Of a stretch of DNA of 64,000 nt, positions 51,717-61,405 are shown piece by piece. The translations under genes were made by a program, and so were the position numbers. A model generated the notes under the pieces. That model had not been told where the DNA came from and searched no databases. It saw only the letters and a program-made list of their open reading frames with translations. This stretch comes from Vanessa cardui (taxonomy: Eukaryota > Arthropoda > Insecta > Lepidoptera > Nymphalidae), in the NCBI RefSeq assembly GCF_905220365.1, contig NC_061125.1, forward strand, positions 14,153,831 to 14,217,830. Direction: 5' to 3'. Positions within the stretch are counted from its first letter, which is position 1. Each line of letters begins with the position of its first letter.

Positions 51717-52695
51717 AGTTTTATTACGCTTGTGGATAATCCGTCCCTGTTCTCATAGCAATTTAGTTAATACGGTCAGCGAAAACATAATAATGCCGCT
51801 TGTAATCACTACAATGGATGTTATGAACCTACTGAAGGTTAGGTTTTTAATATATTTCGTTTGGTGATTGGAATTTTATTAAGTAATATCGTAAGTCTAG
51901 CTTATGAGTGATAATTGTTAATTTTACATAGCACTAAACTATATAAATGTCTTAATGTATGCAGTGTCACCAGTGTCTAAAATACTTTTGTGTAGTAATG
52001 TGCCCGATGGATTTTCCTATTAGCAACATTTCTGGAACCATACCATAGTGATTTTATAGTATTTGGGTAACCTGTTCTGCCTATGTGACTGTTTAACTTT
52101 TGGCAAGTGGAAGGATTCATTTCTAGGAAAAAGAGATGTATTCAGACTAAGACGCGCCCTTCAACGTTAATTAATACCGGCGTGCATTATTATGAATCAG
52201 AGATGCACGTGCTTGAAGGATGTTTTCGTGTGTAATACGTTAAAAATACAAACACATATGTATTTATAAGTTTATTACCCTTATTTCAGTAAATAGATCA
52301 TTTTGTCACATAATTTTTTTATTAAAACGAAGAGATAGGAAAGCATTTTGTTTAAACATAATTAGATGATTATTTTTTTGTAACATTTATTTTTATTCTA
52401 TTTTGATAACAAAGAGAAAAAATAATGAAAGACTTTGCGTTTGTTTTGCAGAGAACCACCCGGTTACCAGTATCCTTACAAAAAGGGAGGTCATTGAACT
52501 CGTTTCCGAGAAATATTTTATTACCGGCAAATTAGTTAAAAATTGCCATTTCGTAAGTTACGGGCAGAGTTTATTTACTGAGATGAAAAACGACAAGATG
52601 TTTTGTAGGATCGTTTTTCTTAATAGCTATTAAAATGGAGTTTCAAAAATTATGATTTATTAAAACGGTTTTTTATTAATATGCTTATTTGTCTC

Positions 52696-52728
52696 ATACT
52701 GATTTGCATAATATATGCAAATCAGTAT
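52696..52728. repeat. 33-bp palindrome containing octamer motifs
   Basis: ATACTGATTTGCATA and its exact complement TATGCAAATCAGTAT are separated by ATA. Each arm contains ATTTGCAT, the POU-factor octamer. Function unknown. Confidence 0.5.
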
Positions 52729-53557
52729 TGGACACACTTACAATACAACCTAAATAAACTGCGTGGAATCGACTGAATAGTTTTTAATGTTTACATATTA
52801 TTAATTATTTTTTCCGATTTTTATTTTTTTATTCCAAAATTGATAATGTTTATTTTAATACCAAAATCGCCAAACTCTTTGAAGCCAATTTCCTTTGAAT
52901 TTTTTAAAAGCACCTTTAGACTGTTAAATAAACTGTTAAATATTGGGTTTCTTTTCAAATTGTTTTCATATTATTCTGCTCTAATGCGTAACATGTTTAT
53001 TTATTATTTTATTTTTATGTAAAACTTGTTTATATGATTAGAGAATAAAATTGGAATTTGTTTACAATGCGTGATATAACGCATGAGCGATACGTTCCTT
53101 ATTGTGTGAAATAATTAAAACAACAGCTTTATTATTAAATAATTGTCTATTCTCTATTTTGTTTACGAATACTTAAAGACAATAATAGACTAATGAATGC
53201 CGCTAATTATAGAACACAAATAAATCTATACTTAAAAGCTAGTTCGTTAGATTTTTGGTAACTATTTAAATTTTTTGTTATCTTAGTAATGTGTTATTAA
53301 TTCTAATGCATTATTATCCTTGTCAATTATAACTGACGTGGGAACTGCAAAAGATTAATCATGATATAAATAAAAAAGACAATCTTTTATTTCGCAGTAT
53401 TTTACAACAAAAATCTTTATCTGAGCGTTCGGCGTCTGGACATTAAACTTGAGGTTAAACTAAAATAAATATCAAATACTTGGCCTAGATAATAAGGGTG
53501 ATGAAATTGTGTGATCGTTTACATAATCAAATAATAACATTAATTGTTATCCAATAC

Positions 53558-53656
53558 GTCGGGAAACCGAGTAGCCGATGGACTTAACGGATTTAACAGG
53601 AAAGGACTGGAAAATTATTGCCAGGAACAGAATTGAGTGGAAAGGATTGGAGGGGT
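53558..53656 (+). mobile_element. LINE relic
   Basis: Across a frameshift it reads KPSSRWT then DLTGKDWKIIARNRIEWKGL, like the degraded end of a LINE reverse-transcriptase protein (RW..DL....W...A..R..W..L). A stop and a frame change show it is dead. Confidence 0.4.
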
Positions 53657-53924
53657 CCATAACCAATAACAAAAACTAACCTTTTTTAACATTTAGGTAT
53701 AAGTAAATCACTAAAAATTTAACAATCTACTAACAAATACCTACATATCAACTGGAAAATGTATGGTTATGGAAAAAGAGGCTTTTTTATTCATTTTATT
53801 TTAACTTGTAGGGATATATACGAGTACATCGGATGTTTTATTATTTATATTAAGCCTAGAACGGGAACTATTATCCTTAAAGGAGGTTTCAGTTATATAT
53901 ATCTTTATTTTATTTCAGTAGCTG

Positions 53925-54165
53925 AGTTAACGCAATGGCTAGACCATTAAATCTTTAGAAAAAATGCGCTTCACACGGAAGTTTATATCCAGACAAGCAC
54001 AAAAGAATTTTCATATGATTAATTTGAATTTTTAATTCAGCTCACATTCGGCAAGAATATCGAGACAAAATATATCAAACTGTATTGAAGTAGCGTGGTG
54101 GAGTAACTATGAGCAGAGTAACATTCCCAGCTGTGGGAAACTTACAAGCTGGAATTTCAGTTATT
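53925..54165 (+). repeat. SINE family A, very decayed copy
   Basis: Weak colinear traces: GCTGAGTTAACGCAATGGCT, CTCACATTCGGC, TATTGAAGTAGCGTGGTGGA and GCTGTGGGAAACTTACAAGC. Confidence 0.4.
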
Positions 54166-54921
54166 ATTTTAGTATATAATGTTATCAGAACATGACATTT
54201 CAAAGTACTCTATGTATTGAGTAGTAAATCATAATGTTTTCTTCCGTTTTCCTTTCCCATTTCGGCAAAGTTGCCTGTTCTCTTACAAACAGTCTTATTT
54301 TAAGTGGAATAAGCGTGGGGGTGAAAGTAGCGTTCTCTCTAATAAAAATATCAATTATCCAATTTCTTTAGTCTTGTAATCGGGTAATTGGGTTTTTTGA
54401 AACCACTTAATTAAGAATGATTAAGACGAGAGAAGTGACTGCGTGGAACGTTGCAATACACAGATATGTTCGCAAGGAAAGGCCGCTCATAATCTGATGG
54501 GACAAGAATGAAATCATTGCTGACTTTCAATCACCCAAAATCTTTTTTAAGAACGACTTACATTTAAGCACTGAACCCTGTGAGCTAGCCACTAGACGAT
54601 GCAATGAGTATAACACAATACATTGCGAGCGAAACATTATTTTATATTTTTTTATAATATACCGTTTTTGTTCCCATCAACGTTTTTTATACTAATTTGA
54701 ATGAGTTAAACGATTACATTTTGTGGGAATCTTTTTACTTCACGCATGGTGAGCGCTGTTTAAATTGAAAATGTTTTGTATAGCTACGATATATTGTTAG
54801 AACAATGTCTATTTAACTGTTTTATAAGAAGAACTATTAAAGGAAAATTTTATTAAAATCGAAGTTATAATTAAAGCGGAAAGTCTTGCAATTTAATGTT
54901 TTTTAATAATAATAAATATTG

Positions 54922-55144
54922 GACATCATCACATACATTACTCTGATAGTAGATAGTAAGTAGCTAAAGCACTAGTGTTTTGGAAAATCAGAAGTAACGA
55001 CGGTACAATAAACACCAACCCAAGACAACATAGAAAACTAGTGAACTTTTTCTACGTCTCAGCCGGGAATCGAACCCAGGAACTCGGAGTGGCGTATCCA
55101 TGAAAACATGTGTACACCACACACCACTCGACCACGGAGGTCGT
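54922..55144 (-). repeat. SINE family B, full-length copy
   Basis: Antisense element: tail ACATCATCACATACATTACT, body (AAATCAGAAGTAACGACGGT on the + strand) and head ending CGACCACGGAGGTCGTA. Confidence 0.8.
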
Positions 55145-55332
55145 ATTATCATTTATCATCAAAAGACATTAAGTATCCAGAGGCTGACATTCACCGTGCG
55201 GAATTACGGAAATATATTGTTTCCGGAGTCGCCAATAGGACGAAATGAGACGGATAAGTGTTTAGAAGTTCACCTTGTTGTGATATATGTATTTAAAGAA
55301 AATACAAATAAATTATCACTTACTTCCTACAA

Positions 55333-55574
55333 TATTCCGGAGAATTCGTTAATATACGTCAAGAAAGTCGGATGTGATTATAAACCGAATTTAAAAGGAG
55401 TCTTGAAATAGTCAAGTCAGTTATATCTAGTTAACTATATTTTTAATTTATTCGGTTTATTCCGAATAATTCGTTAATAGAAGTAAAGAAAGTCGGATGT
55501 GATTATAAACCGATTTAAAAAAGAGTCTCGAAATGTAGCTTATAATTATCTATAGATAACTATATTTTTAATTT
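55333..55574. repeat. tandem duplication of about 117 bp
   Basis: 55333-55449 and 55458-55574 are diverged direct copies sharing AAGAAAGTCGGATGTGATTA, TAAACCGA and the ending TAACTATATTTTTAATTT. Confidence 0.75.
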
Positions 55575-55651
55575 TTTATTTTTTATACCATACATCTCGT
55601 AAAAAATAATAACCCTAATTAAGTACTAATATTATATATTACTGTTTTTGT

Positions 55652-55808
55652 AAATGTTGAAAAAGAGTAATTACTGAATTTCTTGCCGGTTCCTCCCGGT
55701 AGAATCTACTTTCCGAACCGGTGGTAGCTTCACGTAATAGAAAAAAGTTGTTAAGTGACGATTCAAAAGTGCTAGTAAGAGCCTACTTGTATAAAGTATG
55801 TTTTGATT
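55652..55808 (+). repeat. dispersed repeat D (LINE 3'-end-like)
   Basis: Second copy of the repeat at 28278-28438, same strand, ending in a long T run after GTATAAAGTATG. Confidence 0.6.
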
Positions 55809-55954
55809 TTTTTTTTTTTTTGAGTAGATAATATAGAAAATAATAGTGAGGCATTTGTATGTTCCTAAAATAACAACCAAACAAAAATATTTTTTTCTAA
55901 CAAAAAATATAAAAAAAATTAACTTACTTTTATGTGATCCCTTTTAATTCGTGA

Positions 55955-56269
55955 ATAAACACAAAATATAACTTTGTCACACAAAACGGCGAGAAACGCG
56001 TGCCGCAGCTGTTCGGGCGGCGCTCAAACACGTATTGGCTGGGAAACGTTTTGTCACCGTATATACGCGGAACGATCCTCTATGACGAAACCGAGGAAAA
56101 CCTATCTACCTCGGATAATGTGCACCCACCCGTGGAGATCAAAATCACAAACGATAATCGCACCTATTGCAAACACAAAAAGGTCGATTATAAACAAACA
56201 AAAAAACGGCACATATATAATCGTGCAATTATCGACCTAAACACAAATGTTTATATATCTAACTCCTAG
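55955..56269 (+). other. unexplained CpG-rich open reading frame, 104 codons
   Basis: Open from just after a TGA at 55952 to a TAG at 56267, with no in-frame ATG: the first GTG is at 56000. The frame reads NFVTQNGEKRVPQLFGRRSN, TYWLGNVLSPYIRGTILYDE and so on, ending VYISNS. Base use differs from the flanks: it is richer in GC and CG dinucleotides, and codons such as CCG, CGG, CGC and ACG are frequent. I do not recognise the protein. It could be an exon of an unseen gene, the 3' end of a mobile element or integrated viral gene, or chance. No clear acceptor or poly(A) arrangement decides this. Confidence 0.3.
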
Positions 56270-57582
56270 TGCGAGATTAAACGTCGTTGAAAAATACCAT
56301 ATTTTAAATACAAGTTTTGATACTTACGTACAGATGAAATCTCAAACGTAAAAACACGCGGGATTTCCCCGTCTTATTAAAAAAATACAATTCTTTAATG
56401 CGGTATTTTTTTTCTAATATAAAACTCAGTTAATAAATATCTATGTATCTATTTTTTTGCAACGGGCTACGTCGGTCTCCTGGTTGGCTACAATGCACTT
56501 AAAAATGATGGTAGTGGTACTGTTATTAGTGGCGCGAGGTAAATCTTAAATCTCATGATTAGGAAACCCATAAGTTTTTAATAAGTAATTTCTTTTTGAA
56601 GTACAAGCACATTGTATTTTTATCACTAATGGGGTTATGAGTTTTATTTAAATGCTATTAACACTATATATTAGTACTAATTACTACTACTCCAATGAAG
56701 ACTATAGAGACATATAGCCTTCTGGTGTATTGTCAAATCTTATATAAACGAACTAATCAAATATTTAGATATATACATAATATATACAGGAACATATATG
56801 TACTTGTCGGTTCAATGTTTCGTGTGCTCTTCCTAAGATAAAAACATGTATAATGTATATGTTTTTTAATCTAGATTTAGCCTTCCTACCTTATATTTGT
56901 CTCATGTAGATAAGATAAGACAAAAATATCCTCTGAGCTACTAAATTTATTAATGAAAGAACAGAAAGTAATTTTAAGTTTACCGCCCGAAATATATCAT
57001 ACTTATGTAAATATTGTTTATCATATTACGGATGATTTGCCCAGCGATTTACAAACAAACATACTCTAGGAAATACAGGCGTATGTTTATTTATGTAAAC
57101 GTAAACAGCGTAGTCAATAATCGTCTGACTGAAAACCGGTATCAACTAATTAATAGGAGCTTATATTGCTTAAATCTTGATTTTCCTCGTAAAGTTCTAG
57201 GCGTCACTATTTATACCTATAAAATATAATAAAATTGGAGTGTCTGTTTGTAATATTAACATAATAGATTTTTATTAAATCCATTTGTATGCATACACGG
57301 TACACATACCAAAATAATATTTCTTATAATTTTTGTCTGTCTATCTGTTAGTTCCGACTAATCTCTGGAAGTGGTGGATTGATTTTGACGGGACGTTCAC
57401 TGGCAGATAGCTGATGTAATAATAAGTAACTTACAATATAATAATAAAGTCACACGGCAACGTCCAAATACTTTCCAGTACCGTACGCAACCCTCGCGCA
57501 TGCCACCACTCTGCTGTTCATTTTAGGTGCCTCCTATACGACTTAATATCAAAAAAGCTACCTTATACAAAGTAAGTAGTAA

Positions 57583-57886
57583 AGTAAGTAAAGTAACAGC
57601 CCGTAAATTACCCACTGCTGGGCTAAGGCCTCCTCTCCCACTAAGGATAGGGTTTGGAACATATTCCACCACGCTGTTCCAATGCGTGTTGGTGGAATGC
57701 ACATGTGGCAGAATTTCGATGAAATAAGACACATGCAGGTTTCCTCACGATGTTTTCTTTCACCGACGAGCACGAGATGAATTATAAACACAAATTAAGC
57801 ACGTATATATAGTGATGCTTGCCTGGGTTTGAATCCGAAATCATCGGTTAAGATGCACGCGTCTAACCACTGGGCCATATCGGCTC
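57583..57886 (-). repeat. SINE family A, full-length copy with TTTAC tail
   Basis: Antisense element with tail (AAGTAAGTAAAGTAACAGCC on the + strand), body, and head ending in the complement of GAGCCGATATGGCCCAGTGG. Confidence 0.85.
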
Positions 57887-58178
57887 ATTGTACAAAATTA
57901 ATAAGTTATAGTAAAGTCGGCGAACCGAACATTTTTTTTTAATTTAAAAGTAAAGTTGCGGTCACTTTTAGTTATTTAATAAGGCTTTACGTATTTTATT
58001 TTCCTTAAGTTTATCCTTATACCGTTATATAACGTAATAAATGAGCGTAAATTTTAATTAATTCGATTGATAAATGTTAGACGGAAAAGCCATCTGGTGA
58101 TGACGCCGTGTTGATCGCTTTTGGCAACAACAGCCAATCTGATGGGTGATCAGGTAACGCAGAACATTTTATTGTGCA

Positions 58179-58198
58179 TGTGTGTGTGTGTGTGTGTG
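58179..58198. repeat. (TG)n microsatellite
   Basis: About ten consecutive TG units in otherwise unremarkable intergenic DNA. Confidence 0.8.
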
Positions 58199-59649
58199 AA
58201 AATACAGGTGCACTCTGTATTGCACTTTTTCTCTTAATCCGATCGATCGTCCAATCTGACACTTCCAGAGATTACAGATATATGACCAGCGGCTTATTAA
58301 AAATTTCAAGCAAGCAAGTAGATAAAGTAAGTATATAGCAATTTAAAATTAGAATTTTATTTATATTGAGTCTATTTTTTTCATTATTTACCAATATAAT
58401 ATCCAGGAGCTCATAGCTTACCATGCCGTCTTATATTTTATCTTATTACTGAAGATCTTCGCTCAACTTCGAGCTAGTCGTCTCCAAGACGTGGGCCACG
58501 CTGACTGTGCAATCATTTTTTTTTTCATACATTATTGTTAAGACATTTTTTTGCGTCTATATTAACATAGAATTAATAACATTAAATGCTTAAATATATA
58601 CAAATATGAACTAAAACTAGTTAATGTATAAATCTTGACCAAGTGGAATGGTGGCAAGAATGCTAGCAGCATTTCCCGTTGAATCTATTAATTATATCGC
58701 GTCTATTAATAACGTATCAACTCAATTATATGATCGGAAAACAATTAGCAAATGCTTTTTTATTTATTTATTATTAAAAATGGAAAATCGTATTTTCTAC
58801 TTTACAATTACTAAGGGATGTTTTGCGCCGAATCCAAAGAAGCGGGAAAAGGGCAAATGGTGTTAAATGGAAAACTAGACTGGAAAATCACTAAGATTGA
58901 ATTGAATAGTTCTCATTCATTTGATTTCCTTATATTTTATATTGATACGTGTTTGTATAGAGTGCAATGCACTTGAGGAAGTTTTATATACGATTGTTTT
59001 ACGTTGATTCAAAGGCAGATTAAAAACAAAGGTCTAACAAATATTACACTGTAGAGTGTTTATGTAATTTCAAAAATTAATAATTATTTATCCATTATTA
59101 AATTGTCTCGCTCTGAAATTGTATTTTTTTTTTATAAAATTTATATTTTAGAATGAAAAGTCTGGTCAAATTAAGGCATGACTTCTTCAGGCAACATCTG
59201 GGTCAATATACCCAAGCCAGTTTTAGTCCAGGTATAGGGGGTGTAGGGCGTGTAAAATGCCCGGTTTTACACTTTAGAGGGACATCGTCGTTGCCAATGA
59301 TGACAAGTCTTGGTCGTTGAAGTTCTTCTTAAAAATCTTTTTCGAGATGGAGATGAGATCGCAAGAACTTGTGAGCGCTTATTCTGCTCTACGACGAGGC
59401 TGACTGAAAAATAAAGAATGAAATAAAATTATACAATTTATCTTAATGTATTCATATCACTGAATAAATAATAGTAATGCTTATTTTCAAAGTATATTGT
59501 TTACTTAAATTGCTAAGAATTTTATAAGTACAGTAATAGCTGTCATCGATTCTAAAATCAGTACCGAGCAGACTTGACAAGAGTAAAGAGTTTTCTTAAA
59601 AAAACAAATACTATTTAAAATGAAATTTATTGATGTAATTATTTTTTTA

Positions 59650-59930
59650 AGCTTATGGGCCACCTGATGGTAAGTGTTCACCACCGCCCATTGACAATAG
59701 CACTGTAAGAAACATTAACTATTTAATCGCCAATGCGTTACCAATCATGGGAACTAAGATGTTATGTCCCTTGCCTCCTATGCCTGCTTGTGCGTATAGT
59801 TACACTGGCTCTCTCACCCTTCAAACCGGAACACAATAAATACTGAGTACTGTTGTTTGGTGCTAGAAAATCTGATGAGTGGGTGGTACCTACCAAAACG
59901 GGCTTGCACAAATCCCTACCACCAAGTACA
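59650..59930 (+). repeat. dispersed repeat C, near full-length copy
   Basis: Reads GCTTATGGGCCACCTGATGG, ACCACCGCCCATTGACAATA, CTTCAAACCGGAACACAATA, GATGAGTGGGTGGTACCTAC and GGGCTTGCACAAATCCCTAC. Decayed copies lie at 13620-13710 and 20620-20890. This sequence type is abundant in lepidopteran genomes; no coding capacity. Confidence 0.65.
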
Positions 59931-60947
59931 TTATAAAAATCAATGTATACTTACTTATTTTAAATTCTATGCAGTCAATTATCAATTCCAAGTCCTTAAT
60001 ACTAGAAGGATAATAAAAAACGATTATCAATTTAATTATTTATTGCAAATATAAGATTTTATCTAATATTCAATAAGATTTATCTTATAAACCCTTTTGC
60101 CTAATTGGTCACTTTACTCACGATACAAGTTTTAAATTCCTTATTTCAAAACGTTCAAATTGCTTTTATTTAATTATACAATGTATTATTCAACATGTAA
60201 TTGGTGTATTTCTGATCAATTTCTGACCCGTTGACCTTTCAACTTTGGACAGGGAGACCTGAAGAGGAAAAAGACCCCGAGCATGAGCTGAAGAAAACTT
60301 GGTTGATCATGGTTATTTCATATAGACAACGCAACCGGTTCGTAGGTAGGCAACACAGATATTTTCAGTAGGCAAAAAACCTACACAGCCCGGTCTTACC
60401 ATTTCTTCAGGCATTTGGAAGCTAACTTTGGATTTGAACTCAGTACCTTGGGATTAGTAGTTTTATATTATCTAGACCAACGGATTAGAAACGATAATTA
60501 ATTAATTTTTAAACGAGACCACACCACAATAGTCTGTTTATATTTTAGTTACATAAATAAGTTAAACAATAAATCATACAGACAAAAAGCCGTTAGTGCC
60601 ATATTATTGATTATTTTTTTCCTTAATGTATATAATTTATGGCAAGCAATAGTTAACAAAAAGAAAATCAAGTTTAACATCCTATTCATAGATGATTTAC
60701 TTCTTTTTTAATTTGACAGTTCACATACTTAGTGTCAACAATATGTCGGAACCGAGAATTTTTAATCTGTGGCATATCGATCAATATACAAAAACGATAT
60801 AATCAAATACACATAAATATACAAAGTAACGCAATCACAGCTTGCACTTACATCAGTTTTAAATTTCCGATCAATACATTTAATCTTATTTGAAATCACA
60901 AGTGACAATAAAGAATTTAATAACTCCTATCTACTTACTAATCTAAA

Positions 60948-61297
60948 GGCGGCACTACACTGGGCTAAGCGTGTTTGCGATACGCTTTGTGTAACCAAAT
61001 ACATTATACATATTATTGCAAATAATAATAACATGTGATCCGCAAATGTCGATATATTTGGTCAATTACAAAAGAATAACGACAAGAAAGTTACAACGTT
61101 TCAACCAAGCTTGGATGGTTGGCACAAATATTGGCCTCAAATTTGACTCTTGGCGTGAAACTGAAAACCAACAAGTTGAATACACGTATATTCAATGCGT
61201 TATTTGTCATATTTGAGCAAATGTAGTAAATATAATGTATTGGCTCAACACGTTGTCGTATTCGAACGCAAACACGCTACGCCATATCCATGCCGCC
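60948..61297. mobile_element. inverted-repeat element (MITE-like), about 350 bp
   Basis: Ends are imperfect inverted repeats. The left is GGCGGCACTACACTGGGC then TAAGCGTGTTTGCG; the complemented right is GGCGGCATGGATATGGCG then TAGCGTGTTTGCG. No clear target-site duplication or coding region was found. Confidence 0.5.
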
Positions 61298-61405
61298 ATA
61301 CGTCACACGATAAACATATCAAATTGTCTTTAAACAAAATGAACACTGAACGCACTCCTAATTACATTTTTTGATTTTTGAAGTTCGTTTCTTTGGATTG
61401 TCATA

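Larger units (their letters stand above)
48060..61405. other. long gene-poor interval
   Basis: About 13 kb with no spliced gene that I can support. The first few hundred bases must include the promoter of paralog 5. The rest is AT-rich DNA with SINE copies, LINE relics, inverted-repeat elements and one unexplained open frame, listed separately. Confidence 0.55.

Noticed and set aside
52403..52633. 76-codon open frame starting MITKRKNNERLCVC
   Set aside because: It reads somewhat protein-like, but I see no homology, no splice partner and no repeats; chance openness cannot be excluded.
58648..58866. 72-codon open frame beginning MVARMLAAFPVES
   Set aside because: The opening GCATTTCCCGTTGAATC also occurs near 40925, so it looks like a decayed repeat fragment rather than a gene.
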